Assembly (NCBI RefSeq): GCF_002285265.1 | Contig: NZ_NSJB01000011.1 | Coordinates: forward strand, 23,772-87,771 | Length of the DNA stretch: 64,000 nt | Direction: 5' to 3' | Source: Vandammella animalimorsus | Lineage (GTDB): Bacteria; Pseudomonadota; Gammaproteobacteria; Burkholderiales; Burkholderiaceae_C | Shown: in pieces, positions 36,024 to 45,026 of the stretch | How positions within the stretch are numbered: the stretch's first letter is position 1 | How the letters are laid out: the number at the start of each line of letters is the position of its first letter | Made by a program: the position numbers and the translations under genes | Notes under the pieces: model-generated | The model's input: only the letters and a program-made list of their open reading frames with translations | Told to the model about the DNA's origin: nothing | The model's database searches: none

Positions 36024-38033
36024 TCAAGAGTTGGGCGTGTGCGCCCGGTCGCGCTGGGCAAAGGCTTGCAGGCGCTGGGCGTAGTCGGTCAGCACCATCG
36101 GGTCCTGCGGGGCCATGGGCACGCCCAGCAGCTCGGCCAGGCGCTGGCGGCCGAGCTCGCCGTGGCGCATCAGCTCGTCCACCAGGGCCAGCAGCTTTTG
36201 GCGGTGCGCGGTGATGAGCGCCGTGCTGCGCTGCATCTGCGTCTGCAGGATGGCTTCAATGGCCAGGTTGCTGGGCTGCACGTCGGTGTTGAGGTGCTCG
36301 TTCGTTTCGCTGGTCACATCGGTGCGCGCCAGGCGCTCGCCATAGCCGAGAAAGCGCACGAAGCGGCTGGCGTATTCGGTGGCGTGCTGGATGTCCTGCT
36401 CGGCGCCGCTGGAGCAAGCATCGGCGCCGAAGACCACGCCCTCGGCCGCGCGCCCGGCCAGGCAGACGGCGATGCGGTCCAGCCAGTTGCTGCGCGACCA
36501 CGATTGCAGGTCGCTGAACATGGCGTAGCCGCCCTCGAAGCTGGCGACGTTGATGCGGATTTCCTGCGGCGCGCTGCCAAACAGCAGCGCATGCACCAGG
36601 CCGTGGCCGGCCTCGTGCACGGCCAGCAGGGCGCGAAAGTCGCTGAGCGTGCGCTGGCGCAGCGTGCGCACTTCAAAGGCCACGGGGCAGTGCAGCTGCT
36701 GGCCCTGCGCGTGCGCGCACAGGCTTTGGCCGTCCGCGCCCAGCCGCACCTCGACGGTGCTGCCCGCGGGCGCGCCCAGGCCCAGGGCCCAGACGGCGGC
36801 ATTGACCAGCGGCGTGCCCAGCACGGCATGCAGGGTGGAGAACAGCGGCCGCGTGCCCTGGGCGGGGAAGACGCCGTTGGCGTAAATCTCGCGGCGCACC
36901 TCGGGCGTGATGACAAAGTGCAGCCCGGTGCTGCGCTGCATTTGCTCGGTGTACTGCGCGCAGTGCTCGTCGATGATGCGCGTGTAGGCGGCGCGGTTGA
37001 GCGAGGGGTAGATCAGGTGCTGATTGCCCAGGCGCGCGACCTGCTCGGGCTTGAAGCGCCGCGCCAGCGCGCGTTTGACGTCGATGAGCGAGAGCCGCAG
37101 GCTGTGGCTGTGGAACACGTCGGCGTCGGTGTCGCAGTCCTCCACGCGCCGCGCCAGCGATTCGTACATTTCGTCCAGGTTGCCGCAGACGAAGATCAGC
37201 AGGCGGCTGTAGTCCGTCTCCCAGCTTTGCTCGCTGCCGCGCACGCGCGCCAGCTCCTGCTCGACGCGCTCGGGCGGCCAGGCCATGATCTCCAGCAGCG
37301 GCTCCTTGAGCTTGAGCGCGCGCTTGAGCGACTGGGCCTCGTAGGCGCTCACGCGCAGCGGCTTCTTGGCCTGCGCGCGGCGCTCGCCGGGGCTGCGCTG
37401 CTGCTCGTCGTAGCGCGCTTCGGCCAGGGTCGATTCCAGCTCGCCCAGGAAGGAGACCGAGGGCGGCAGACGCCCGTCCGAGAGCAGGGCCCAGACATCC
37501 TGATAGCGCTGCACTTCGACTTCCTGGCGTTGCTCGTTGAGGGTGCGGTAGCGCTGGAATTCGTCCAGCACCAGAATGCCCGGCTCGCCCTCGTCGATGC
37601 CCGAGCTCTCCAGAATGCGCGAGATGCTGCCAGCGCCGTGCCAGCTGCTGGTGCCGTGGGAGAAGCCGTCCATCTGCACTTCCACGAAGCGGTCGTAGAA
37701 GCCCAGCTTGCGCGCCAGCGAGCGCGTGAGCTGGGTTTTGCCCGTGCCGGTCAGCCCCCACAGGCAGACGATCACCGGGCGCTGGATCAGCTCGGGCATG
37801 ACGTACCAGGCGCGGATGGTGTCGATCACGCGGTCGATGATGGCGTCGATGCCAAACAGCTCCTGCTTGAGCTGCTGGGCGGCCTGCTGCAAAGCGTGGC
37901 TGCGCGCGGCCATGCGCTGCATCAGCTGCTGGCGCTCGGCGTCTTCTGCGGCGGGCAGGGCCGCTGCGTCTTGCCGTGCCGCGCTGGCTTTGTCTGTGTC
38001 GTTGCCTTTGTGTGGCTTGGTCTGCGATGTCAT
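36024..38033 (-). CDS. AAA+ ATPase fused to an FtsH-type M41 zinc protease
   Basis: 669 residues. N-terminal AAA+ module: Walker A GLTGTGKT (93-100), Walker B ILVLDE (153-158), sensor-1-like FVCGNLDE (281-288), and ARRFKPEQVARLGN (324-337) with a candidate arginine finger, arranged more like ClpX/ClpB/HslU than FtsH. C-terminal M41 peptidase: zinc motif HEAGH (473-477), GRAAEGVVFG (527-536), and SSGAEQDIQHATEYA (541-555) whose Asp would be the third zinc ligand. There is no transmembrane helix, so unlike FtsH it should be soluble. FtsH has the AAA domain of its own type; a different AAA+ type upstream of M41 is unusual. The function is inferred: an ATP-dependent protease. Confidence 0.85.
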   Translation of the reverse strand: MTSQTKPHKGNDTDKASAARQDAAALPAAEDAERQQLMQRMAARSHALQQAAQQLKQELFGIDAIIDRVIDTIRAWYVMPELIQRPVIVCLWGLTGTGKTQLTRSLARKLGFYDRFVEVQMDGFSHGTSSWHGAGSISRILESSGIDEGEPGILVLDEFQRYRTLNEQRQEVEVQRYQDVWALLSDGRLPPSVSFLGELESTLAEARYDEQQRSPGERRAQAKKPLRVSAYEAQSLKRALKLKEPLLEIMAWPPERVEQELARVRGSEQSWETDYSRLLIFVCGNLDEMYESLARRVEDCDTDADVFHSHSLRLSLIDVKRALARRFKPEQVARLGNQHLIYPSLNRAAYTRIIDEHCAQYTEQMQRSTGLHFVITPEVRREIYANGVFPAQGTRPLFSTLHAVLGTPLVNAAVWALGLGAPAGSTVEVRLGADGQSLCAHAQGQQLHCPVAFEVRTLRQRTLSDFRALLAVHEAGHGLVHALLFGSAPQEIRINVASFEGGYAMFSDLQSWSRSNWLDRIAVCLAGRAAEGVVFGADACSSGAEQDIQHATEYASRFVRFLGYGERLARTDVTSETNEHLNTDVQPSNLAIEAILQTQMQRSTALITAHRQKLLALVDELMRHGELGRQRLAELLGVPMAPQDPMVLTDYAQRLQAFAQRDRAHTPNS

Positions 38034-38099
38034 GGGCGTGAAGAGGCAGGCCAGAGCGCCGCCGCCTGGCCGCAATGTTTGGTTTTTGGGGCGAGGACG

Positions 38100-38411
38100 T
38101 TACTCGGCGCTGGCCCAGTCGCGTGTGCGGATGCTGCGCTGCAAGGCCATGCGCTCGGCCCGGCGCTGGGCGCCCTGGCTGCGCATGTGCTTGCCGCCAG
38201 CGCCTGTGCTGGCCTTGGCGGCCAGGGCCCGGGCATAGGGGTTGCGCACCGGCAGGCTGGCTGCAGGCAAGGTGTGCCGCGTCGGGCGGGATGTTTGGGC
38301 GCGGCTGGCGCCCGCAGTGGGGTTGGCACGCATGTGCTGCTCCAGAAAGTCGAAAACCCTGGACAGAAGAACCTGCCAGGGTTTGCCCCGGCTGGGTGCG
38401 GCGGTGCGCAT
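38100..38411 (-). CDS. Small basic hypothetical protein
   Basis: 103-residue Arg/Lys-rich protein (SRGKPWQVLLSRVFDFLEQH near the start; RSQGAQRRAERMALQRSI near the end). It lies 66 bp upstream of the AAA+/M41 gene on the same strand, with the same codon style. The ATG at 38411 was chosen because the part before it is Pro/Cys-rich shadow-like sequence. I do not recognise the family, and the call rests on the open frame and its position. Confidence 0.45.
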   Translation of the reverse strand: MRTAAPSRGKPWQVLLSRVFDFLEQHMRANPTAGASRAQTSRPTRHTLPAASLPVRNPYARALAAKASTGAGGKHMRSQGAQRRAERMALQRSIRTRDWASAE

Positions 38412-38635
38412 CCAGCCAGGGCGGTGTGGAGCGCACGAGTCAGTGAAGAGGCGAACAGAGCATGGGGCAGCTCTTGTGGATGAGGGGGGCGGGGGCTCAA
38501 GAAGGCGCGCATTGTGCCAAGCCCTGTGCCAGCAGGGCAAGGGCTGCTGGCGCTGAGGGGGCCGGCGGGGCCGGGGAAGGCAGGGCGGCTGTTGCTTTTG
38601 CGCAGCAGCGGGGGCGCAAAGTTGCCTTACACGCG

Positions 38636-39553
38636 CTACGGCCGCCGCCGGCGCGGGCGCCATTCGCTGACCAGCACGCCGATGACGATCAGCACCGCGC
38701 CGGCAATGGCCAGCGGCGGCAGGCGGTCGCCGGCGATGCGCCCGGCCACGCCGCCCCAGACGGGCTCGCCCGCGTAGATCAGCGTGGCGCGCGTGGGCGA
38801 GACGGTTTTCTGCGCCCAGTTCATGACCAGCTGGATGACGATGCTGGAGCAGGCCATGCCGACGGCTGCCAGCAGCCAGACCCAGGAGAAGGCCGGCACG
38901 GCCTCGCCCGCCAGCGGCATGGCCAGCCAGGCCAGCAGCCCGGCTGCCAGCAGCTGCACCACGGTCACGCGCCGCACGTCCACCTTGCCGGCAAAAAAGC
39001 CGATCAGGATGACTTCACCCGCAATGCCCAGCGCGCCCAGCAGGGTGGCCCACTCTCCCGCCTCCATCTGCAGGCCCAGGCCAGCCTCGGGCCCGGCCAG
39101 CAGCACCAGCCCGGTGAAGGCAAAGGCCACGCCCAGCAGGCTCATGGCATGGGGCGGGCGGCGCAGCACCAGCCATTGCAGCAGCGGCACCAGCGGCACA
39201 TACATGGCGGTGATGAAGGCCGATTGGCTGCTGCTGATGGTTTGCAGGCCATAGGTCTGCAGGCCGTAGCCGATGAAGATGCTGGCGCCGATGGCGCTGC
39301 CGGCGAGCAGCTCCTGGCGCGTCAGGCCGCGCATGGCGCGCCAGAAGACCAGCGCGCCCAGCAAGGCGGCGGTGACAAAGCGCAGGCCGACGAAGAACAT
39401 TGGCCCGCTGTGGCGCATGGCCGCATGCACGACGACGAAGGTCGTGCCCCAGACCATGGTGATGAGGATCAGCGCCAGCTCCTGGCGCGAAAACCAGGCG
39501 GGCCGGCAGGGCTGGCCGGCGCTGGGCGCTGGGGCTGGGGGCAGCACAGGCAT
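38636..39553 (-). CDS. EamA-family (DMT superfamily) transporter
   Basis: 305-residue, ten-helix permease. The first helix is ELALILITMVWGTTFVVVHAAM, and the second repeat ends VSPTRATLIYAGEPVWGGVAG, a conserved EamA block with the Glu-Pro. An Arg-rich C-terminus (RPRRRR) is cytoplasmic. It is 39 bp downstream of nusB on the same strand, possibly the last gene of the ribB-ribH-nusB transcript. A role in riboflavin export is possible from position but not shown. Confidence 0.88.
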   Translation of the reverse strand: MPVLPPAPAPSAGQPCRPAWFSRQELALILITMVWGTTFVVVHAAMRHSGPMFFVGLRFVTAALLGALVFWRAMRGLTRQELLAGSAIGASIFIGYGLQTYGLQTISSSQSAFITAMYVPLVPLLQWLVLRRPPHAMSLLGVAFAFTGLVLLAGPEAGLGLQMEAGEWATLLGALGIAGEVILIGFFAGKVDVRRVTVVQLLAAGLLAWLAMPLAGEAVPAFSWVWLLAAVGMACSSIVIQLVMNWAQKTVSPTRATLIYAGEPVWGGVAGRIAGDRLPPLAIAGAVLIVIGVLVSEWRPRRRRP

Positions 39554-39592
39554 GGGAACAGGTGCAGCGGGAGAGCCGACCGCACGCCTGTG

Positions 39593-40066
39593 TCAGCGTT
39601 GCTGCGGCTGCTGGCCCAGCTCCAGCGGGCGCAGCTGGGCAGCCAGCGCGTGCAGCACGGCGTTGACGTATTTGTGGCCATCGGTGCCGCCAAAGGCCTT
39701 GGCCAGTTCCACGTATTCGTTGATGACGACTTTCCAGGGCACGTCCGGCGCGTGCTGGAATTCGTACACGCCCATCCACATGATGGCGTGCTCGATGGGC
39801 GAGAGCTCGCCCAGCGGGCGGTCCAGCACCGGGGCGATGGTGGCGTCCAGCGCGGCGGCCTGCTCGATGCAGCCGTGGAGCAGGGCGTCGTACAGCGCCG
39901 AGTCGGCCTTGTGAAAGCCGCTGAGGCCGCGCGTGAACTGGTCGATTTCGCGCGCCTCGTTCTTGCCCACCAGGCGTTGGTACAGAGCCTGCAGGGCAAA
40001 TTCGCGCGCGCGGCTGCGGGCGCTTTTCTTGCTGCTGGGGGTGGGGGGCTGGGCAGCGGGGCTCAT
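39593..40066 (-). CDS. nusB: Transcription antitermination factor NusB
   Basis: 157-residue all-helical RNA-binding protein needed for rRNA antitermination with NusE. Family blocks: [13 protein letters not shown], and the C-terminal [49 protein letters not shown]. Start overlaps the ribH stop by 4 bp (40063-40066), so they are translationally coupled. Confidence 0.96.
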   Translation of the reverse strand: MSPAAQPPTPSSKKSARSRAREFALQALYQRLVGKNEAREIDQFTRGLSGFHKADSALYDALLHGCIEQAAALDATIAPVLDRPLGELSPIEHAIMWMGVYEFQHAPDVPWKVVINEYVELAKAFGGTDGHKYVNAVLHALAAQLRPLELGQQPQQR

Positions 40067-40545
40067 TCGTCCCCCATGGCGACCAGGCCAATCAGGTTGG
40101 CCATTTCGACGGCGGTGCGTGCGGCATCTGCGCCTTTTTCCGTCTGCCGCGCCACAGCCTGGGCCGTGTTCTCCACGGTCAGGATGGCGTTGGCGATGGG
40201 GATGCCGTAATCCAGGCCCACGCGCGTGACGCCGGCGCCCGATTCGTTGGCCACCAGCTCGAAGTGGTAGGTCTCGCCGCGGATGATGCAGCCCAGCGCG
40301 ATCATGGCGTCGTAGCCGTCCGTCTCGGCCAGGGCTTGCAGCGCCACGGGCACTTCCAGCGCGCCGGGCACGCGCAGGTGGGTGATGTCCTCGGCGGCCA
40401 CACCCAGCGCGAGCAGCTCGGCATGGGCGGCGTCGAACAGCGCCTGGGTGATGTCTTCGTTGAAGCGCGCCTGCACGATGGCAATGCGCAGCTGGCTGCC
40501 GTCTAGCAATGCGGCAGCGCCTTGGCCTTTGTTGGCACCGAGCAT
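40063..40545 (-). CDS. ribH: 6,7-dimethyl-8-ribityllumazine synthase
   Basis: Penultimate riboflavin step. 160 residues. [50 protein letters not shown] with the catalytic His, and [17 protein letters not shown] are the family blocks. It starts 3 bp after the ribB stop. Confidence 0.97.
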   Translation of the reverse strand: MLGANKGQGAAALLDGSQLRIAIVQARFNEDITQALFDAAHAELLALGVAAEDITHLRVPGALEVPVALQALAETDGYDAMIALGCIIRGETYHFELVANESGAGVTRVGLDYGIPIANAILTVENTAQAVARQTEKGADAARTAVEMANLIGLVAMGDE

Positions 40546-40548
40546 GGG

Positions 40549-41670
40549 TCAGTCCTTGTTGATGAATCCGGTGATTTCGAGTTTGTAGCCTGCGGCGATG
40601 CTGGGCAGGCGCCGCGGCTGGCCCATCAGGCGCATGCGGCCCACGCCCAGGTGGCGCAGGATTTGCGCGCCGATGCCGTAGGTGCGCAAGTCCATGCGGC
40701 CGCGCGCCGGGGCGTGGCTGGGCTGGGCGCGGCCTTCGAGCTGATCGAGCAGCTGCGCGCCGCTCTCGCCGCAGTTGAGCAGCACCATCGCGCCCTTGCC
40801 CTGCTGCTGGATGTAGCGCAGGCTGGCGTCCAGGCTCCAGGAGTGCAGGCCGCGCTGGGCGTCGAGCACGTCCAGCACGGACAGCGGCTCGTGCACGCGC
40901 ACGGCGATTTCCTCCTGCTCGTCCCAGCTGCCCTTGACCAGCGCCAGGTGCAGCGCGCGATCGAGCCGATCCTGGTAGGCGTGCACGGTGAATTCGCCCC
41001 AGTGCGTCACCAGCGGGCGGGAGCTGACGCGCTCGATCAGCGATTCGTTGCTGCTGCGGTATTGGATCAGGTCGGCGATGGTGCCGATCTTCAGCCCATG
41101 CTCGGCGGCAAAGAGCTGCAGGTCGGGCAGGCGCGCCATGGTGCCGTCGTCCTTCATGATTTCGCAGATCACGCTGGCGGGCATCAGGCCGGCCAGCCGC
41201 GCCAGGTCGCAGCCGGCCTCGGTGTGGCCGGCGCGCACCAGCACGCCGCCGTCCACGGCCTGCACCGGGAAGATGTGGCCGGGCTGCACCAGGTCGCTGG
41301 CCTGGGCGTTGGGGGCCACGGCCACGGCGATGGTGCGGGCGCGGTCGGCCGCGGAGATGCCGGTGGTCACGCCCTCGGCCGCCTCGATCGAGACGGTGAA
41401 GGCGGTGTCGAACTGCGTGCCATTGCGCTTGGCCATGGGCGGCAGGTTCAGCAGCGCGCAGCGCTCGCGCGTGAGCGTCAGGCACACCAGGCCGCGCGCG
41501 TGGCGGGCCATGAAGTTGATGGCCTCAGCGCTGACGTGCTCGGCGGCCAGCACCAGGTCGCCTTCGTTTTCGCGGTCTTCCTCGTCGATGAGCACCACCA
41601 TCTTGCCGGCGCGGATGTCGGCGATGATGTCCTCAATGGGGGAAATGGGGGCGGGGGCGGCACTGGACAT
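40549..41670 (-). CDS. ribB: 3,4-dihydroxy-2-butanone-4-phosphate synthase with degenerate RibA domain (RibBX)
   Basis: 373 residues. The N-terminal DHBP synthase is intact: [16 protein letters not shown] (29-44), GLVCLTLT, and [16 protein letters not shown]. The C-terminal half aligns with GTP cyclohydrolase II but the zinc cysteines (normally C-x10-C-x-C in a GSLRCDCG context) are absent; only [16 protein letters not shown] and an [16 protein letters not shown] remnant remain. This matches the RibBX class of proteobacteria, in which the RibA half is non-catalytic. A separate ribA must exist elsewhere. First gene of ribB-ribH-nusB. Confidence 0.94.
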   Translation of the reverse strand: MSSAAPAPISPIEDIIADIRAGKMVVLIDEEDRENEGDLVLAAEHVSAEAINFMARHARGLVCLTLTRERCALLNLPPMAKRNGTQFDTAFTVSIEAAEGVTTGISAADRARTIAVAVAPNAQASDLVQPGHIFPVQAVDGGVLVRAGHTEAGCDLARLAGLMPASVICEIMKDDGTMARLPDLQLFAAEHGLKIGTIADLIQYRSSNESLIERVSSRPLVTHWGEFTVHAYQDRLDRALHLALVKGSWDEQEEIAVRVHEPLSVLDVLDAQRGLHSWSLDASLRYIQQQGKGAMVLLNCGESGAQLLDQLEGRAQPSHAPARGRMDLRTYGIGAQILRHLGVGRMRLMGQPRRLPSIAAGYKLEITGFINKD

Positions 41671-41710
41671 GGCAAAAGAACGGCTGTCTGGCACCCTGAC
41701 GCAGCCAGAG

Positions 41711-41740
41711 TGTTCAGGGGGGCGGAAAAAAGCCCCCGAT
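41711..41740. promoter_or_regulatory. Leader hairpin upstream of ribB
   Basis: GGGGGC/GCCCCC stem around an A-rich loop (GGAAAAAA) in the divergent spacer, about 45 bp before the ribB ATG. On the minus strand TACAAT lies just upstream. I looked for an FMN riboswitch here and did not find its conserved core, so the function of the hairpin is open. Confidence 0.35.
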
Positions 41741-41835
41741 TGTATCGGCAGCAGGCGCGGCGGCCGGGATGCGGCACAATAGCCGGCGCGCGAGGCGCGG
41801 TGAGCGCCTGGCGTTTTGTTTTCAGGAGCCGGGCC

Positions 41836-42246
41836 ATGCAGAACGCCAATGACAATGAAGTGATCGAGGTGCAGGCGCGCCAGCTGGATGCCAAGGAGCT
41901 GAGCGACCTCAAGCTGCTGGGCTGGATCAGCTATGGCATGCACCTGGCGGTGGCCATTTGCGCCGTGCTGCCGGGGTTGCAGCCCAGCCTGCTGCTGCTG
42001 TTGCTGGCGCTGATCCTGGATGTGGTCAAGAGCCCGGACGCGCAGGGCAGCTGGCAGCAAAGCCACTTCGAGTGGCGCATCCGCAGCGTGGGCTGGTCGC
42101 TGTTCTGGTATGTGCTGACTTGGCCGCTGTTCCTGTTGCTCTACATCCCGGGCCTGGTGGCGTGGTTCTTCGTCTCGCTGTGGTTCTTGGTGCGCATCGT
42201 GCGCGGCATGGTGGCCATGAACCAGAACCGGGCCATCACTGCCTGA
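41836..42246 (+). CDS. Small DUF4870-like membrane protein
   Basis: 136-residue inner-membrane protein with three to four hydrophobic segments (WISYGMHLAVAICAVLPGL, LLLLLLALILDVV, WYVLTWPLFLLLYIPGLVAWFFVSLWFLVRIV). It looks like the DUF4870 family, with SHFEWRIRSVGWSLFW in the middle. The ribosome site CAGGAG is 7 bases before the ATG. Divergent from ribB and followed 32 bp later by the patatin gene. Function unknown. Confidence 0.8.
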   Translation: MQNANDNEVIEVQARQLDAKELSDLKLLGWISYGMHLAVAICAVLPGLQPSLLLLLLALILDVVKSPDAQGSWQQSHFEWRIRSVGWSLFWYVLTWPLFLLLYIPGLVAWFFVSLWFLVRIVRGMVAMNQNRAITA

Positions 42247-42278
42247 GCGCAGACCAAATTTTTCACGGACGCTGCGCC

Positions 42279-43322
42279 ATGACGCCTGTGCCCAAAAAAG
42301 ACCGATCCATCAAAGTGTTCAACCTGGCCCTGCAGGGCGGAGGCTCGCACGGGGCTTTTACCTGGGGCGTGCTCGACGCGCTGCTGGAAGCGGGCAATTG
42401 CCGCTTCGACGGCATCAGCGGCACCAGCGCCGGGGCCATGAATGCCACCGTGCTGGCCGCAGGCTTTGCCCAGGCCGCCGAGCTGGGCCTGACCGATGCG
42501 CGCCAGGCCCATGCGCGCGGCTGTGAGCTGGCGCGCCAGGCGTTGCGCACTTTCTGGGAGGCCGTGGGCACGCTGGGGGTGTTTCTCAACGCCTCGCCGC
42601 CGAACATGGCCGCGCAGTGGATGCCCTGGCTCAAGCCGTTGATGGTGCCGCCGCTCTCGCCGGCGCAGACCAACCCGATGGACATCAACCCGCTGCGCAC
42701 GCTGCTGCGCCGGCTGATTGATTTCGAGGCCATCCTGCGTCATCAGGGCCAAGGTCTGGTGCCGCAGTTGTTCATTGGCGCAACCAATGTGCGCACCGGG
42801 CGCAGCAAGGTATTCGAAGGCGAGCAAGTCAGCCTGGATGCGTTGATGGCCTCGGCCTGCCTGCCGCAGCTGTTCAACGCCGTGGAAATCGATGGCGAGC
42901 ATTACTGGGATGGCGGCTATTCGGGCAATCCGGCCATTTATCCGCTGATCTACCATGCCCAGGCCGACGACGTGCTGCTGGTGCAGATCAACCCCATTGA
43001 AACCAATGCAGTGCCCCGAACCATGACCGAGATTCAGGAGCGCATCAACGAAGTCACCTTCAACGCCAGTCTGCTGGCCGAGCTGCGCGCCATCGAGTTC
43101 GTGCGACGCCTGCTGGATGAAGGCCGACTTGAGCCCGGCCGCTACAAGGCCATGCGCATGCACCGCATTGATGGCGGCGCGCTGCTCGAACCCTTTGGCA
43201 GCGACAGCAAGCTGCGCGCCGACATCCGCTTTTTGCAGGATTTGTTCGCCCTGGGCCGCACGGCCGCCCAGCAGTGGCTGCAACAGCACTATGCCGACGT
43301 TGGCGTGCGCGCCACTTTGTGA
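42279..43322 (+). CDS. Patatin-like phospholipase
   Basis: 347-residue lipid acyl hydrolase of the bacterial patatin family. Oxyanion hole GGGSHGAF near the N-terminus, nucleophile elbow GTSAG (ISGTSAGAMNATVLAAG), and the catalytic Asp in YWDGGYSGNPA give the Ser-Asp dyad. No signal peptide. Likely a cytoplasmic phospholipase/esterase. It lies between the small membrane protein and the HIT gene, both on the same strand. Confidence 0.93.
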   Translation: MTPVPKKDRSIKVFNLALQGGGSHGAFTWGVLDALLEAGNCRFDGISGTSAGAMNATVLAAGFAQAAELGLTDARQAHARGCELARQALRTFWEAVGTLGVFLNASPPNMAAQWMPWLKPLMVPPLSPAQTNPMDINPLRTLLRRLIDFEAILRHQGQGLVPQLFIGATNVRTGRSKVFEGEQVSLDALMASACLPQLFNAVEIDGEHYWDGGYSGNPAIYPLIYHAQADDVLLVQINPIETNAVPRTMTEIQERINEVTFNASLLAELRAIEFVRRLLDEGRLEPGRYKAMRMHRIDGGALLEPFGSDSKLRADIRFLQDLFALGRTAAQQWLQQHYADVGVRATL

Positions 43323-43354
43323 ATTTTTCATCACCTCCCATCAGGACAGCGCCC

Positions 43355-43735
43355 ATGCCCCCCACCCCCGATGCCCACCAGGGCCACGCGCCGGACTGCA
43401 TCTTCTGCAAGATCGCAGCCGGGCAAATCCCCGCGCAAAAGCTCTACGAGGACGAGGAGCTTCTTGCCTTCGACGACATCAACCCGGCCGCGCCGGTGCA
43501 CTTTCTCATCATCCCCAAGCGCCACCTGCCTTCGCTGGCCCATGCCGGGCCGGCTGACGCCCCGCTGCTGGGCAAGATACTGGCCAAGGCGCCCGAGCTG
43601 GCCTTGCAGCGCGGCTGCAATCCCTATCCGCAAGGGGGCTTTCGCGTGGTCATCAACACCGGCGAGGAGGGCGGGCAGGAGGTGCACCACCTGCACGTGC
43701 ACGTCATGGGCGGGCCGCGCCCCTGGCGCAAGTAA
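43355..43735 (+). CDS. HIT-family protein (HinT-like)
   Basis: 126-residue histidine-triad nucleotide-binding protein. It has CIFCKIAAGQIPAQKLYEDEELLAFDDINPAAPVHFLIIPKRH and the triad HHLHVHV. HinT proteins hydrolyse AMP-amides such as AMP-lysine. It directly precedes tatABC on the same strand with a 262 bp gap, an order common in Burkholderiales. Confidence 0.94.
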   Translation: MPPTPDAHQGHAPDCIFCKIAAGQIPAQKLYEDEELLAFDDINPAAPVHFLIIPKRHLPSLAHAGPADAPLLGKILAKAPELALQRGCNPYPQGGFRVVINTGEEGGQEVHHLHVHVMGGPRPWRK

Positions 43736-43997
43736 GCGCCCTGAAGTAAGCGCCCTGAACAGGCTCAGGCAAGGCCGGCGAGCTTGGCTCAGGGCCGAGG
43801 GCCGCAGGTTCGGCGCTGCGCACACAGGGCTGCAGGGCGATGCATGCCCCGTGGCGGCAATGGCCCTGGCATGGGCGGCATACAATGGCCGGCTATGCCG
43901 TGGCGAGGGCAAGACAGTGGCCACGGCACAGCGGCGGCAGGCGCGGCAAGCGCTGCCTGCCACGCACGCATGAACCTCATGAATGAAAGGAAACGAC

Positions 43998-44249
43998 ATG
44001 GGCAGTTTTTCCATTTGGCATTGGCTGGTGGTGTTGCTGGTGGTAGTGCTGGTCTTTGGCACCAAGAAGCTGCGCAACATCGGCAGCGACCTGGGCGGGG
44101 CCGTCAAGGGCTTCAAGGAAGGCATGCGTGAAGGCGGGCAGGATGCGCCGGCCAATGGCACGGTCGCCGGCGCCCAGCAGGTGCAGGACCAGAGCCAGCA
44201 CCCGGTGGCCCGCGAGACCATCGAGGTCTCGGCCAAGGAAAAGAGCTGA
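43998..44249 (+). CDS. tatA: Twin-arginine translocase subunit TatA
   Basis: 83-residue pore-forming subunit of the Tat exporter of folded proteins. One N-terminal transmembrane helix ([17 protein letters not shown]) followed by the amphipathic helix [30 protein letters not shown] lies just upstream of the ATG. TACAAT at 43881-43886 may be the -10 box of the tat operon. Confidence 0.96.
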   Translation: MGSFSIWHWLVVLLVVVLVFGTKKLRNIGSDLGGAVKGFKEGMREGGQDAPANGTVAGAQQVQDQSQHPVARETIEVSAKEKS

Positions 44250-44354
44250 AAGCACCGGGCCTGCCGCATAGCCTGCCCATGCGCGCGCCCTGGGCCTTGA
44301 TGCCCCAGGGCGCTGCCTTGTGTGGATCTGCGGCGGCGACCATGACGGCACAGC

Positions 44355-44933
44355 ATGTTTGATCTGGGTATTTCCAAGATGGTGATGATCGGCGTGGTCG
44401 CGCTGATCGTCATCGGCCCTGAGCGCCTGCCGCGCGTGGCGCGCACGGTCGGCGCCTTGCTGGGCAAGGCGCAGCGCTACGTCAACGAGGTCAAGCGCGA
44501 GGTCAACCAGGCCATGGAGCTCGATGAGCTGCGCAAGGTCAAGACCAGCGTGGAAGAGGCCGCGCGCGACTTGGAGCATTCGGTGCGCACGCACGCCAGC
44601 GACTTCCAAAAGGAGGTCGATACCCTCTCGAAGGACTTGCAGGACATGCAATCCTGGGAGGAGGGCTCGATGCAGCAGGACGAGGCCGCCAGCGCCGCGC
44701 CCGAGGACGACGGGCTGGAGGACGCCAGCAAGCGCGCCTTCGTCACGGCCGTGGCGCCGGTGTCGGCTCCCGTGGCGCGCAAGAACTGGCGCCTGCGCCG
44801 CCAGGCCGTGCCGCAGTGGTACAAGGCGCGCCAGCAGGTGCGCCGCAGCCTGCGCTCCAGCGCCGCGCGCGGCCATGCCGGCGCGGCAGGCCAGCCCAGC
44901 AGGTCAGCCCGGCGGCAGCAAATCCTTCCATAG
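44355..44933 (+). CDS. tatB: Twin-arginine translocase subunit TatB
   Basis: 192-residue Tat receptor subunit. [43 protein letters not shown] is the classic TatB N-terminus with the GPERLP hinge, followed by a long charged helix. It is 105 bp after tatA and 93 bp before tatC. The C-terminal ~40 residues are Arg/Ala-rich. Confidence 0.96.
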   Translation: MFDLGISKMVMIGVVALIVIGPERLPRVARTVGALLGKAQRYVNEVKREVNQAMELDELRKVKTSVEEAARDLEHSVRTHASDFQKEVDTLSKDLQDMQSWEEGSMQQDEAASAAPEDDGLEDASKRAFVTAVAPVSAPVARKNWRLRRQAVPQWYKARQQVRRSLRSSAARGHAGAAGQPSRSARRQQILP

Positions 44934-45026
44934 TGCGCACAGGCCCTAATTCCCCCTGACCGACAGAGCCGCCCGCAGCAGGCCGTGCGCCATGGCCATG
45001 CTGCGGCGGCGGCGTCTCTTTCCCCC

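Noticed and set aside
41671..41835. Possible FMN riboswitch before ribB
   Set aside because: The expected conserved RFN core blocks are absent; only a small G/C hairpin is present.
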